A stretch of DNA of 64,000 bases from Moorella thermoacetica. Its GTDB lineage: Bacteria; Bacillota; DSM-521; Neomoorellales; Neomoorellaceae. Location of the stretch: contig NZ_CP012369.1 of assembly GCF_001267405.1 (NCBI RefSeq), positions 646,001 to 710,000 of the forward strand. The letters run 5' to 3'. Both the position numbers and the translations under genes were made by a program. This document shows positions 53,256 through 63,011 of this stretch, piece after piece. A model generated the notes under the pieces. That model was given only the letters and a program-made list of their open reading frames with translations. It did no database searches and was not told where the DNA came from. The number at the start of each line of letters is the position of its first letter. Position 1 is the first letter of the stretch.

Positions 53256-53744
53256 ATGAACGAAATAGAAACAGCGGCCAGGCAGCTTTTAGAGGCGTAT
53301 GGCCAGGAAATAGAAATGTTGCAGGTATGGCAGCGAAACTTAAAGCAACAACAGCAAGCCATTCAAGCCGGCGCCTGGGGTGACTTGAATAATCTCCTAG
53401 CAGAAGCCGCTCCCTGGAGGGAAAGGCTGACCCGGGCGCGGCAGGCTACCCGGCAGCTTGAAGAGTTCCTGGTATTAGTTTCAGGGTGTGAAATTCTGGA
53501 GTGGGAAAAGATCGAGTTCCTGCCGCCGGCAACCCGCAAGGAACTTTCCAGGGCAGCCCTGCAAGTGCGGTCCTTATGGGAAGAATGCCAGTATGTGCAT
53601 GAAGCCAATATAAAAAAATGCAATCTGGCTATAGCAACGATTAGGGCTGAGCTGGAGCAAGTACGAACAGCCCGGCAAATGGGCCTGGCCTACCGGCGGG
53701 AAAATAAAACTATGCTGCCCCGCTGCCTTGACCGGCGGTTATAA
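53256..53744 (+). CDS. FliT/FlgN-like helical protein
   Basis: A 162-residue, all-helical, Gln/Glu-rich protein (LKQQQQAIQAGAWGDLNNLL, ANIKKCNLAIATIRAELEQV). Its place directly after fliS is where FliT-like export chaperones are found. The C-terminal tail (NKTMLPRCLDRRL) is basic. No specific motif confirms the family. Confidence 0.6.
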   Translation: MNEIETAARQLLEAYGQEIEMLQVWQRNLKQQQQAIQAGAWGDLNNLLAEAAPWRERLTRARQATRQLEEFLVLVSGCEILEWEKIEFLPPATRKELSRAALQVRSLWEECQYVHEANIKKCNLAIATIRAELEQVRTARQMGLAYRRENKTMLPRCLDRRL

Positions 53745-53797
53745 GTTAAGTTTTAGGTAGAGAACAGGGGCAGGGATAGGTGGGGGGAAGGAAGACA

Positions 53798-54001
53798 ATG
53801 AGCAAGCAGGTTGAAATAACAAAATTATCAAGCCGGGGGCAGGTAGTTATCCCGAAAGAAATACGGCAGCAGCTGGGATGGGAAACGGGCGATCACGTGG
53901 CTGTGGAAGTACAGGGGGATATGGTCATCCTGCGGCGCCTGCAGCTGGAAAGCTACGGGGAAGGAAGGTACCAGCAGGCCAGGATGAGTTTAATCAAGTA
54001 G
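53798..54001 (+). CDS. AbrB/SpoVT (MazE)-type DNA-binding protein
   Basis: A 67-residue protein: KLSSRGQVVIPKEIRQQLGW, then GDHVAVEVQGDMVILRR, a complete SpoVT-AbrB swapped-hairpin domain. ATG 53798 follows GGGGGAAGGAAG. No toxin gene is recognisable after it, so it is either an orphan antitoxin or a transcription factor. Confidence 0.88.
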   Translation: MSKQVEITKLSSRGQVVIPKEIRQQLGWETGDHVAVEVQGDMVILRRLQLESYGEGRYQQARMSLIK

Positions 54002-54123
54002 AAGTCCTGACGTTTTTAGCCAACAGGCAGCGTATCCTGGTTACTTTGCTTTCTAAGTGGCAAGGGCGATAAATTGGTGGGTCCTGTCGAGGCAGGGCCA
54101 ATGGCTGTATTGATTGCATGAAA

Positions 54124-54155
54124 GAGCCGTTTCTCCATAGACGGCTCATTATTTT
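54124..54155 (+). terminator. Terminator upstream of the flgB riboswitch
   Basis: GAGCCGT-N10-ACGGCTC followed by ATTATTTTTT. The stretch 54002-54123 holds no recognised gene. Confidence 0.7.
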
Positions 54156-54249
54156 TTGGTTAAATTTCTCTCCACCTGCAAGAATTTGCCAAAACGTGTT
54201 GAATAAATACCGAAAGCAACCAAGGTAAAACTTTCTTACTCCGGGCGTC

Positions 54250-54380
54250 AAAGGCAAGCTCTCCGAAAGGGGATGCGCGCAAAGCCATGGGTCTAAGGCC
54301 TGGTAGATACAGACCGGGCTATGGCTGCCAGGCTACCGTAACCGGTTAAATTGTTATGCCCGGAAGAGGGCCTTTATTTT
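54250..54380 (+). promoter_or_regulatory. Cyclic di-GMP-I (GEMM) riboswitch upstream of flgB
   Basis: The aptamer at 54250-54340 has AGGCAAGC, a GAAA-loop hairpin (CTCC-GAAA-GGGG), GCGCGCAAAGCCATGGGTCTA, then the second arm CTATGGCTGCCAGGCTACCG. A short GCCC/GGGC hairpin followed by TTTATTTTT (54358-54380) may be the expression platform. It precedes the flgB-to-flgD basal-body operon. A class-I c-di-GMP riboswitch at the same place is known in Clostridioides difficile. Confidence 0.88.
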
Positions 54381-54506
54381 TAGGCATGGGACTTTAGTCC
54401 CGGGGCAATTGGGCCTTTTGTCCGATACCAAGATTACCACGAAAGTGATAAAGTGGTAACTGTTGGAGAATAGCATCGATTTTTCAGGGAATAGGGTGAG
54501 AATTGG

Positions 54507-54905
54507 GTGTTCCTGACGCCGACCATGTACGTCCTGGAGAAGGCCCTGGACACGGCCACCCTGCGCCAGAGGACCATCGCCCACAATATCGCCAATGTCA
54601 ATACTCCCGGCTTTAAGCGCTACCAGGTCTCCTTTGAGGACCAGCTCAGCCGGGCCCTGGGGCTCGAGCCGGGCTTGCCCCTGTATCGTACCAACCCCTA
54701 CCATCTGCCTCCATCCGGCCTGGAGCTCGCTCCCCAGGTAAGCAGGGATACCAGCACCACCATGCGCCAGGACGGCAACAATGTCGATATCGACCGCGAG
54801 ATGGTTGACCTGGCCCAAAATAGCCTGAACTTTAACGTTGCTGTCCAGCAGCTCAACACCCGCCTGGCCATGTTGCGCTACGTGATCAACGAGGGTAGAC
54901 GTTAG
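54507..54905 (+). CDS. flgB: Flagellar basal-body rod protein FlgB
   Basis: A 132-residue protein with RQRTIAHNIANVNTPGFKR and DIDREMVDLAQNSLNFNVAV. It is a proximal rod subunit and first gene of the operon. The GTG start is 6 bases after AGGGTGAG. Confidence 0.95.
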   Translation: MFLTPTMYVLEKALDTATLRQRTIAHNIANVNTPGFKRYQVSFEDQLSRALGLEPGLPLYRTNPYHLPPSGLELAPQVSRDTSTTMRQDGNNVDIDREMVDLAQNSLNFNVAVQQLNTRLAMLRYVINEGRR

Positions 54906-54964
54906 GCGGCTGGATCCGGCCTGCAGGTAAGGGAAACAAGGGGAAATCAGGGAGGGATAAAAGG

Positions 54965-55402
54965 TTGGAACTGCTACCGGCCCTGGCCATCAGTGCCTCC
55001 GGCCTCACGGCGGAACGCCTGCGCCTGGATATTATCGCCAACAACCTGGCCAATATCAATACCACCCGCACGCCCCGGGGCGGTCCCTACCGTCGCGAAG
55101 TGCCTGTGTTCGCCGAGAGATTGCAGGAAGCTATGGGGCAGCTACCCGGGCGGCCTTCGTCCCGGGCTCCCGGCGCCGGGGTAGAAGTAGCTGCCATTGT
55201 CGAGGATAATTCCCCGCCGCGCCTGGTCTACGATCCGTCCCATCCGGACGCCGACGCCAATGATTATGTTCATTTACCCAACATCAATATCGTCAACGAA
55301 ATGGTCGACATGATCACCGCCTCGCGGGCTTATGAAGCCAATGTGACGGTCTTGAACGCCGCCAAGGCCATGACCTTGAAGGCCCTGGAGATCGGCCGTT
55401 AG
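54965..55402 (+). CDS. flgC: Flagellar basal-body rod protein FlgC
   Basis: A 145-residue protein with LAISASGLTAERLRLDIIAN, NLANINTTRTPRGGPYRRE and NIVNEMVDMITASRAYEANV. Rod subunit. TTG start behind GGAGGG. The 240 bases after it contain several GC-rich inverted repeats and no gene. Confidence 0.95.
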   Translation: MELLPALAISASGLTAERLRLDIIANNLANINTTRTPRGGPYRREVPVFAERLQEAMGQLPGRPSSRAPGAGVEVAAIVEDNSPPRLVYDPSHPDADANDYVHLPNINIVNEMVDMITASRAYEANVTVLNAAKAMTLKALEIGR

Positions 55403-55653
55403 GCTACCAGGCTGGATGGCCACAAAGATCACCGGCCCGGGACCGTGGGCGGGTCCCTGCCGGCAGTGCTGCCTGGATGAATCCATATCACTCCGGCAGA
55501 CCACCGGCAGGCGATGCCATCTAGATAGTTACACCTTAAATGGCGCACTGCATGCGAGCCCGGCCGCCGGCTAACAGGCAGGTATGGGCAGCGAGCCTGT
55601 TTCGCGGCTACCAGCCGGGCCCGCAAGGATAATTCGAGGAGGGTATGTTCCCA

Positions 55654-55962
55654 ATGCTCCTTACACCCGTATCCCTTTTAATGCCGGCACCCCTTCAGGA
55701 GACCCGGCCGGTTTCCCAAACCGGGGGGACGGATGCCGTGGCCCAATCCTTCGGCAATCTCCTGCGGCAAAAGCTGGATGAACTCAATAACCTGCAGCAG
55801 CAGGCCGACGCTCTCACCCAGGAATATTTTGCCGGTAAGGTGGAGGATGTCCACCAGGTCATGCTGGCCCTGGAGGAGGCTAACCTCTCCCTGCAGCTGG
55901 CCATGCAGGTGCGTAATAAAGCCGTCGAAGCCTATCAGGAAATTTCCCGCATGCAAATATAA
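55654..55962 (+). CDS. fliE: Flagellar hook-basal body protein FliE
   Basis: About 102 residues. The C-terminal part is typical: LDELNNLQQQADALTQEYFA, then VHQVMLALEEANLSLQLAMQ and YQEISRMQI. It joins the MS ring to the rod. ATG 55654 is 10 bases from GAGGAGGG; ATG 55645 is nearly on the SD. Confidence 0.94.
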   Translation: MLLTPVSLLMPAPLQETRPVSQTGGTDAVAQSFGNLLRQKLDELNNLQQQADALTQEYFAGKVEDVHQVMLALEEANLSLQLAMQVRNKAVEAYQEISRMQI

Positions 55963-56060
55963 ACTACTTGATTGAGAACTAAATAGTAACTTCATAGTAA
56001 CTTCCAAGACATACCCGGCAGTTTGAGAAGGAAACCATACCACCTTCAGGGAGCTTATTA

Positions 56061-57635
56061 ATGAAGGTTAAAGATATATTTGGCAAAGCAAAGAGTTTTT
56101 GGCAGGGATTGACTCCGGGGCGGCGTTCGGCCCTGGTAGCGGTAACCCTGGCCGCCTTGCTGGCGGCGGGTTTCCTGGTCCAGTGGCTGGTGAGGCCCCA
56201 ATACGCGCCCCTTTTCACCAACATGCAGCAGCAGGACGCCGCGGCGGTTACGGCAAAATTGAAGGAGATGAAGGTTCCCTACCGCCTGACGGGTGACGGT
56301 ACCACCATCGAGGTACCCAAAGACCAGATCTACCAGTTACGCCTGGACCTGGCCAGCGCCGGTGTCCTGAACAACGGCCAGGGTTTTGAGCTTTTCGACC
56401 AGAACAAGCTGGGTATGACCGACTTTGAGCGTAACCTGGATTATCAGCGTGCCCTGCAGGAGGAACTGCGGCGGACCATCGTTACCCTGGACGAGGTGGA
56501 AGACGCCCGGGTGCACCTGGTCATCCCCCAGCCCAGTGTTTTCCTGCAACAGCAGCAGCCGCCGTCGGCGGCCGTGGTTTTAAAGCTCAAGCCCCTGGCG
56601 CGGCTGAAACCGGAACAGGTCAAGGGCATCATGGAGCTGATTGCCGCCAGCGTCCCCGGGCTGAAGCTGGAAAACATCCGCGTCATCGATATGTACGGCA
56701 ACGTCTTGAGTGACGGCGTTGCCGACAGTGCGAACGCCCCCTTAAGCCAGAAGCAGCAGACCCAGATGGAGATCAAGCGGCAGTTCGAAAAGGACCTGGA
56801 GCAGCGCCTCCAGAGTATGCTGACCCAGATTTTGGGGCCGGGGAAGGCCGTGGCCATGGTGACGGCGGACCTCAACTTCGACCAGCAGGAAATCAACCAG
56901 ACCACCTGGGGCAAGCAGGGGGCGCTTAGAAGCGAGGAGATTAAAACCGAGCAGGGCACTTCTAACGGCGGAGCCGGCGGTGTGGCGGGGACGGCAGGTA
57001 ACAACGGGCCGGGTTATCCGGCCGTAAACCCCGCCAACGGAAACTATAACACGAGCGATACCGTCCACAACTACGAGCTGGATAAAACCGATACCCACAC
57101 CATAGTGGCTCCCGGGCAGGTCCGGCGGCTTTCCACCGCGGTAGCCGTTAACGGCCCGGTGAACGCGGCCTTAAACAACCAGATCCAGCAGATCGTCAGC
57201 GCCGCGGTGGGCTACCAGCCGGCCCGGGGCGATCAGATCACCGTTACCAGCCTGGCCTTTGACAACTCCCTGCAGCAGCAAATGGCGGCCGACATGGCCG
57301 CCCAGCAGCAGCGCCAGCAGAGGCTGCGCCAGTACCTCCTGTGGGGAGGCGTGGGGCTGGTGTCCCTGGCCCTGCTGGTGACCCTGATCGTTCTTATCCT
57401 GCGGCGCCGTCGGCAGGCGGCCCTGGAAGAACAGATGGCTGCCGCGGCCCTGCCGGCCGGCGTGCCGGTAGAACCCCTGGTAGTGGAACCGGTAGAACCG
57501 GTGGAACCGGCGGACCTGGAGAAGCAGCGCCAGGAAGCCCAGCGCAAGGCTAAACTGGAGCAACTGCAGGAGATCATCCGCCAGCGGCCGGAGGATGCGG
57601 CTTTACTGCTGAAGGCCTGGCTGGCAGAAGATTAG
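56061..57635 (+). CDS. fliF: Flagellar MS-ring protein FliF
   Basis: A 524-residue protein with two membrane segments (~25-45 and ~430-455). YscJ-like ring domains carry YAPLFTNMQQQDAAAV and EVEDARVHLVIPQPSVFLQQ. A glycine-rich loop follows (~300-325), and the C-terminal FliG-binding tail is EKQRQEAQRKAKLEQLQEII. MS-ring scaffold of the motor. Confidence 0.96.
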   Translation: MKVKDIFGKAKSFWQGLTPGRRSALVAVTLAALLAAGFLVQWLVRPQYAPLFTNMQQQDAAAVTAKLKEMKVPYRLTGDGTTIEVPKDQIYQLRLDLASAGVLNNGQGFELFDQNKLGMTDFERNLDYQRALQEELRRTIVTLDEVEDARVHLVIPQPSVFLQQQQPPSAAVVLKLKPLARLKPEQVKGIMELIAASVPGLKLENIRVIDMYGNVLSDGVADSANAPLSQKQQTQMEIKRQFEKDLEQRLQSMLTQILGPGKAVAMVTADLNFDQQEINQTTWGKQGALRSEEIKTEQGTSNGGAGGVAGTAGNNGPGYPAVNPANGNYNTSDTVHNYELDKTDTHTIVAPGQVRRLSTAVAVNGPVNAALNNQIQQIVSAAVGYQPARGDQITVTSLAFDNSLQQQMAADMAAQQQRQQRLRQYLLWGGVGLVSLALLVTLIVLILRRRRQAALEEQMAAAALPAGVPVEPLVVEPVEPVEPADLEKQRQEAQRKAKLEQLQEIIRQRPEDAALLLKAWLAED

Positions 57636-57646
57636 AGGTGGGTTGG

Positions 57647-58657
57647 TTGGCAAAGCAGAAGGCCCTCACAGGTCTGGAAAAGGCGGCTATCTTTTTGATT
57701 GCCGTGGGCCCGGAGCTGTCGTCCTTAATTCTCAAGCAGATGGCCCCGGAAGATATCGAGCGCATCACCTACCAGATTGCCAACACCCCTGCGGTCGACC
57801 CGACAACCAAGCAGCAGATAATCGACGAGTTCCTGGAACTTAATGATGCCAAGCAGTTTATGCTTCAGGGGGGCATCAAGTACGCCCGCGACGTCCTGGA
57901 GAAAACCGTGGGGCCGGCCCGGGCGGCGGAGATTATCAAAAAGCTCCTGGCAACTTCTAAGATCCGGCCTTTTAACATGATCCGCAAGGCCGATCCCAAG
58001 CAGCTGGTCAATTTCATTTATAATGAGCACCCCCAGACCATCGCCCTGATCCTGGCTTACCTGGAACCGGAGCAGGCGGCGGTGATCTTGGGAGCCCTGC
58101 CGGACCAGCTGCAGGCCGACGTGGCCAAGAGGATCGCCCTCATGGAGCGGGCTTCGCCGGAAACGGTGCGCGAGCTGGAGAGCATCCTGGAACAGCGCCT
58201 TTCTTCCCTGGTGGACCAGGACTTTGCCGTTGCCGGCGGGATCAAAAGTCTGGTGGACATCCTGAACCGGGCCGACCGCGGCACGGAACGGACCATCCTG
58301 GAATCCCTGGAGCAAGACGACCCCGAACTGGCCGACGAGATCCGCAAGCGGATGTTTGTCTTTGAAGACATCCTCACCCTGGATGATAACTCCATCCGCC
58401 GGGTACTGCGGGAAGTCGATCTCAAAGACCTGGCCCTCGCCCTCAAGGCGGCCAGCGAAGACGTGGCCAACCGCATCTACCGCAACCTTTCCAAGCGCGC
58501 CGGCGAAATGCTCAAGGAGGATATCGAGTACATGGGCCCGGCTCGCCTGCGAGATGTGGAAGAAGCCCAGCAGCGTATCGTCCAGATTATCCGCCGTTTA
58601 GACGAGGCCGGCGAGATTATCATTGCCCGGGGAGGCGAAGACGCCATTGTGGTCTAG
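57647..58657 (+). CDS. fliG: Flagellar motor switch protein FliG
   Basis: About 336 residues in three helical domains. It has FNMIRKADPKQLVNFI, the EHPQ motif NEHPQTIALILAYL, and the C-terminal torque helix FVFEDILTLDDNSIRRVLRE. TTG 57647 gives the usual MAKQKALTGLEKAA start and follows AGAGGTGGG; GTG 57638 lies within that SD. Confidence 0.94.
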   Translation: MAKQKALTGLEKAAIFLIAVGPELSSLILKQMAPEDIERITYQIANTPAVDPTTKQQIIDEFLELNDAKQFMLQGGIKYARDVLEKTVGPARAAEIIKKLLATSKIRPFNMIRKADPKQLVNFIYNEHPQTIALILAYLEPEQAAVILGALPDQLQADVAKRIALMERASPETVRELESILEQRLSSLVDQDFAVAGGIKSLVDILNRADRGTERTILESLEQDDPELADEIRKRMFVFEDILTLDDNSIRRVLREVDLKDLALALKAASEDVANRIYRNLSKRAGEMLKEDIEYMGPARLRDVEEAQQRIVQIIRRLDEAGEIIIARGGEDAIVV

Positions 58658-59405
58658 AGTGCTGAAGGAAGTCAAGCCGGCCCGGGAGGAAAGGGTAATC
58701 CCCCCGCGGCCCCTACGGCTGGTACCGGTGGGAGAAGCTTGTGTCCCCCAGGAAGATGGCGACGTAAACCCCGCGGCCCGGGCGGCGGTGGCTGCCGCCC
58801 GGGAAGAGGCTGCAGCCATTATCGCGGCGGCCCGGCAGGAAGCAGAGGTTATTAAGAAGGAGGCCCTGGAAGAACGGGAGCGGGTCCTGGCCGAGGGGAG
58901 GGCAGCCGGCGAAGAGCAGGGCTACCGGGAGGGACTGGCCCGGGCTGAGGAGGAAGGTGAGGCTATCCGCCGGGAAGCTGCGGCCATCCGCGAGGAAGCT
59001 CGCCGGGTCCTGGAGGAGGCACGGCAGGCTTACCGGGAGACCATCACCGCCGCCGAAGGGGAGATTCTCGACCTGGCCTTAACTATCGCCACCCGGGTGA
59101 TCGGCCAGGAGGTGGAACAGCGACCGGAAGTGGTCCTGGGCATAGCCCGCCAGGCCATCCGCCAGGTGGCCGAAGGCCAGCACTACATAATCTACGCCTC
59201 CCCGGAAGCGGCGGCAATCATCCGCCAGCACCGGGAGGAACTCCTGGCCGAGGCGGCGCCGGAGGCACGGCTGCAGGTCGTTGCCGATCCGGGGTTTAAA
59301 ACCGGCGGCTGCCGCATTGAGACGGAAAACGGTTTTATCGACGCCAGCGTTGATACCCAGCTGGAAGAAGTGAAAAAAATCCTCCGCGGAGGCGGCCGGC
59401 CATGA
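58647..59405 (+). CDS. fliH: Flagellar assembly protein FliH
   Basis: About 252 residues: an Ala/Glu/Arg-rich coiled coil (AAREEAAAIIAAARQEAEVI) and the C-terminal FliH domain (EILDLALTIATRVIGQEVEQ, VVADPGFKTGGCRIETENGF). It regulates the FliI ATPase. TTG 58647 is about 11 bases from GGAGG and overlaps the fliG stop; TTG 58623 or GTG 58659 are alternatives. Confidence 0.92.
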   Translation: MWSRVLKEVKPAREERVIPPRPLRLVPVGEACVPQEDGDVNPAARAAVAAAREEAAAIIAAARQEAEVIKKEALEERERVLAEGRAAGEEQGYREGLARAEEEGEAIRREAAAIREEARRVLEEARQAYRETITAAEGEILDLALTIATRVIGQEVEQRPEVVLGIARQAIRQVAEGQHYIIYASPEAAAIIRQHREELLAEAAPEARLQVVADPGFKTGGCRIETENGFIDASVDTQLEEVKKILRGGGRP

Positions 59406-60712
59406 GTCTGGCTCCTGACCTGACATCTTACCGCCAGCGCCTGGCCGGCGCCACCCTCTGGCGCCGGGGCGGCAAGGTCACCAGGGTGACGGGCCTGACC
59501 ATCGAAGCCCGGGGGCTGAAGGCGGCTATCGGCGAACTCTGCCGGATCTATAACAACGGCTCCGGCCCCATCGTCGCCGAGGTGGTCGGCTTCCGGGAAG
59601 AAGTGACCCTCCTCATGCCCCTGGGGGAGCTGGAGGGCATTGGCCCCGGCTGCCGGGTCATAGCCACAGGCCGCGGCCATTACATCAGGGTGGGGGAGGA
59701 ACTGCTGGGCCGCGTCTTGGACGGCCTGGGCCGGTCCCTGGACGGCACCGTCCTGGTGAGCGGCGACCCCCAGCCGGTCAACAACCGGCCGCCCAACCCC
59801 CTGAGCCGGCGCCGGATCAAGGAAGTCCTGGCTACGGGGGTCAAAGCCATCGACGCCCTTTTGACCTGCGGCTGCGGCCAGCGGGTCGGCATCTTTGCCG
59901 GCAGCGGCGTTGGTAAGAGCACCCTCCTGGGGATGATCGCCCGCCACAGCACCGCTGACATCAACGTCATCGCCCTCATCGGCGAGCGCGGCCGGGAGGT
60001 GCGGGACTTTATCGAAGGCGACCTGGGGCCGGAGGGCCTGGCCCGCTCCATCGTAGTGGCCGCCACCTCCGACCAGCCGGCCCTGGTGCGGATTAAGGGT
60101 GCTTTTACGGCCACGGCCATTGCCGAGTACTTCCGCGACCAGGGGAAAAACGTCCTCCTGATGATGGACTCCCTGACCCGGTTCGCCATCGCCCAGAGGG
60201 AGGTGGGCCTGGCCATAGGGGAGCCGCCGACAACCAGGGGTTACACCCCCTCGGTTTTTGCCTCCCTGCCGAAGCTGGTGGAGAGGGCCGGCAACGGCGA
60301 GCGGGGTTCCATCACCGGCCTTTACACGGTTCTGGTGGAGGGCGACGATATGAACGAGCCGGTGGCCGACACCGTCCGCGGCCTCCTGGACGGCCACATC
60401 GTCCTCTCCCGGCGCCTGGCGGCTGCGAACCACTACCCGGCCATCGACGTCCTCCAGAGCATCAGCCGTCTAATGCCTGAGATCACCTCCCGGGAGCAAC
60501 AGGAGCAGGCCGGCAAGCTGCGGGATCTCCTGGCGGCCTACCAGGAGGCGGCCGATTTAATTGAGATCGGCGCCTACCAGGCGGGTTCCAACCCCCGGGT
60601 GGACGCGGCCCTGAAATACCATGAGGCCATCCAGTCGTTCCTGCGCCAGGGGAAGGATGAATACTTTGCTTTCCAGGATACCCTGGCGGCCCTGGCGGGA
60701 ATTTTAGCCTAG
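59402..60712 (+). CDS. fliI: Flagellar export ATPase FliI
   Basis: A 436-residue F1-like ATPase: Walker A FAGSGVGKSTLLGM, GERGREVRDFIE, Walker B NVLLMMDSLTRFA and EPPTTRGYTPSVFA. It powers type III export. The ATG overlaps the fliH stop (ATGA). Confidence 0.97.
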   Translation: MSLAPDLTSYRQRLAGATLWRRGGKVTRVTGLTIEARGLKAAIGELCRIYNNGSGPIVAEVVGFREEVTLLMPLGELEGIGPGCRVIATGRGHYIRVGEELLGRVLDGLGRSLDGTVLVSGDPQPVNNRPPNPLSRRRIKEVLATGVKAIDALLTCGCGQRVGIFAGSGVGKSTLLGMIARHSTADINVIALIGERGREVRDFIEGDLGPEGLARSIVVAATSDQPALVRIKGAFTATAIAEYFRDQGKNVLLMMDSLTRFAIAQREVGLAIGEPPTTRGYTPSVFASLPKLVERAGNGERGSITGLYTVLVEGDDMNEPVADTVRGLLDGHIVLSRRLAAANHYPAIDVLQSISRLMPEITSREQQEQAGKLRDLLAAYQEAADLIEIGAYQAGSNPRVDAALKYHEAIQSFLRQGKDEYFAFQDTLAALAGILA

Positions 60713-60790
60713 CCCTTGGCGCCCGGCAGCACCGGGCGGGGCCGGGGGCAGCAACCCTCGCCATCATCCTGCAAATGAAAGGGATCGCCT

Positions 60791-61225
60791 ATGGCTGGTT
60801 TTCACTTTTCCCTGGAAAAAGTCCATTCCTATAAATTATCCCTTGAGAAGCAGCTTAAGCTCCAACTGGCCGAGTCTCGCAGGCGCCAGGCAGAAGCCGA
60901 GGCTAGTCTAGAGCGTTACCGAAGCCTGCGCGCCGGTGCTCCGGCAATTGAGGGCGCCGTAGCGGTGGAAGAACTCATCCAGAAAGCGGCTTACCTGGAA
61001 GCCCTGGACGGCCGCATCGCCTGCCAGCAGGAAGAGGTCGCCCGGGCGAGCCGCGTGGTCACCGAGGGGCGGGAGAAAGTCCAGGCGGCCATGCAGGAGC
61101 GCAAAGTCCTGGACCGGCTGAGGGAACGCCAGTTCCAGGACTATAAGTACAACCTGGCCCGGGAGGAGCAAAAGCAGGTGGACGAGGCTGCCGGCAGCCG
61201 CTTTTACCGCCGCACATTTGAATAG
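60791..61225 (+). CDS. fliJ: Flagellar export protein FliJ
   Basis: A 144-residue antiparallel coiled coil (FHFSLEKVHSYKLSLEKQLK, RLRERQFQDYKYNLAREEQK). It acts as the FliI central stalk and export chaperone escort. Position between fliI and fliK agrees. Confidence 0.92.
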   Translation: MAGFHFSLEKVHSYKLSLEKQLKLQLAESRRRQAEAEASLERYRSLRAGAPAIEGAVAVEELIQKAAYLEALDGRIACQQEEVARASRVVTEGREKVQAAMQERKVLDRLRERQFQDYKYNLAREEQKQVDEAAGSRFYRRTFE

Positions 61226-61291
61226 GCGGCCATCTTCTTTAAAAATAGCCGTCAATTCTTTAGACATCCTTCGTTGAAAGGAGGTGCCAGA

Positions 61292-62902
61292 ATGACTGTC
61301 GCGTCTATTAGCAGGTCCAGTGACCTGGAACTGCTGACCAGGACCAGGGAGCACTATCCAGAGCCGGCGGTAGATTTTATTTCCTTCCTGGCGGGGCTGA
61401 TCCAGCAACCGGCCCACCTTGATCGTCCTGGGGTTTACAATCCCTCCCAGGGGGAAACCGGGGGTCAGGACGGGAACGCCAGGGGAGGATTGCAGGAGCC
61501 GGCCGTGCCTGAACCGGCAGGCATAGCGGGCGGACCCGTCAGGAAGGCGATGGGAAGCCCCCGGGAGGCTGATGCCCGGCCGACAGGGCCGGGAGACGGC
61601 TACCAGGCCAACGCAGGGGCGGAAGGGACGGCCGGATCCGGTTCCAGTGGGCAGGTCACTGGCCGGGACGCTCCTGCCGCCGCTGCCGGCAAGGAAGCTC
61701 CCGCCGGCGGGAAAGGCGCTCCCCGCAGCGGCTTTCAGGCCGGTGACAGCAGGCGAACCGCCGCCGCGCAGGATAAGGTCGCGGCCTGGGATCAGGTAAA
61801 GGGCGAAACATCCTCCTCGGCCGGGAAAGCCGTGGAAGCGCACCAGGCGACTTCGCTCCTCGCCGTCGCTGCCGCTAACGTGCAGGACGAGGCCGGCGCC
61901 GGGGCCGCCGGCAGAGGTTCCAGACAGCTGCTCCGGGGAAACTGGCCTGACCTGGCAAGCCGGATTGAGGCCGTACCCTGGATGGGAGCGGCCAGGAAGG
62001 CCGCCGTGATAAAAGGTAAAGGCCAGGTCCAGGGGGGCCTGCCGGCAGGAGTAAACACCCGGGAGACGGCGACGACCGGCCCGGGCACCCCGGGAACAAC
62101 CCGACCGGCCGGGACCCCTGCGGAAGGGGCCTTAAAAACCGGCCTGCCTTTAGAGGGAGAAGGGCGACAAGCCAGCGCCGGGAAACCCGTTACCGATGCA
62201 AATAGTATGGAAATTGCTGACAGGTCGGCAGGGATGCCCTTTGTTCCCGATAACCGGCAGGCGCCGATGGCTTCCGGGGAAGGGAGACCCCCTGTCAGAG
62301 GGCCGGTTCCCGGTAACAGCTTGCTGGCCGGTGACTATAATCCTGCAAATACCGGGCCGAGTAACCGCGAGCCGGCCGGGGAGACCCTGACAAGCAGCGG
62401 TGGTAGTTCGCCGGTGGGGCCGGCCGCTTTTAACGCCGTCATGGGAGGAAACAGCCAGCAGGCGGGGAACCAGGTAGCCCAGATCAACAACCTGCCGGAG
62501 GTGTTTGCCACCATCCTCAGCACAGCCCGCCTGGCCGCCACCAACGGCAGGCAGGAACTGGAACTCCAGCTGCAACCGGAAAACCTGGGTAAATTGAAAC
62601 TCCGGGCTTTACTGGACGGGGGGCGGTTGACCCTGCAACTGCTGGTAGAAAGCAGCGAAGCCGCCCGGGCCCTCCAGGCGGCGGTGCCGGAAATGCGCCA
62701 GGCCGCGGCCGTCCAGGGCCTGCGCCTGGACCAGGTCCAGGTGCAGGTGGGCGGCGATGGCCAGGGCGGCGGCCGCCACCAGGCAGACAGCCAGGGTGAA
62801 TACCGCCAGGGTGCCGGCTGGCGGCGCCAGTCCCCGGGGTGGCCGGGTAGCCCGGACCTGGAAGGAACCATTAACCGGTACCGGCTGGATTACCTGGCCT
62901 GA
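61292..62902 (+). CDS. fliK: Flagellar hook-length control protein FliK
   Basis: About 536 residues. Residues ~40-390 are low-complexity, rich in Gly, Ala, Pro and charged residues. The C-terminal Flg_hook domain has ELELQLQPENLGKLKLRALL and LQAAVPEMRQAAAVQGLRLD. It measures hook length and switches export specificity. ATG 61292 follows AAAGGAGGTG; the TTG at 61274 precedes the SD. Confidence 0.93.
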   Translation: MTVASISRSSDLELLTRTREHYPEPAVDFISFLAGLIQQPAHLDRPGVYNPSQGETGGQDGNARGGLQEPAVPEPAGIAGGPVRKAMGSPREADARPTGPGDGYQANAGAEGTAGSGSSGQVTGRDAPAAAAGKEAPAGGKGAPRSGFQAGDSRRTAAAQDKVAAWDQVKGETSSSAGKAVEAHQATSLLAVAAANVQDEAGAGAAGRGSRQLLRGNWPDLASRIEAVPWMGAARKAAVIKGKGQVQGGLPAGVNTRETATTGPGTPGTTRPAGTPAEGALKTGLPLEGEGRQASAGKPVTDANSMEIADRSAGMPFVPDNRQAPMASGEGRPPVRGPVPGNSLLAGDYNPANTGPSNREPAGETLTSSGGSSPVGPAAFNAVMGGNSQQAGNQVAQINNLPEVFATILSTARLAATNGRQELELQLQPENLGKLKLRALLDGGRLTLQLLVESSEAARALQAAVPEMRQAAAVQGLRLDQVQVQVGGDGQGGGRHQADSQGEYRQGAGWRRQSPGWPGSPDLEGTINRYRLDYLA

Positions 62903-63011
62903 GGTAACTGGCCGGCGGATTTTAGCCGCCCGGCGGGCCTTAATACCAGGCTCGCAGTAGTGAACACCCGGTGCTAGCTTATTATTAGCTCTGAATCAAG
63001 GGGGAGTGATG

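Noticed and set aside
59192-60433. 413-codon minus-strand frame opposite fliH/fliI
   Set aside because: Antisense shadow caused by high GC; the plus strand carries Walker motifs of FliI.
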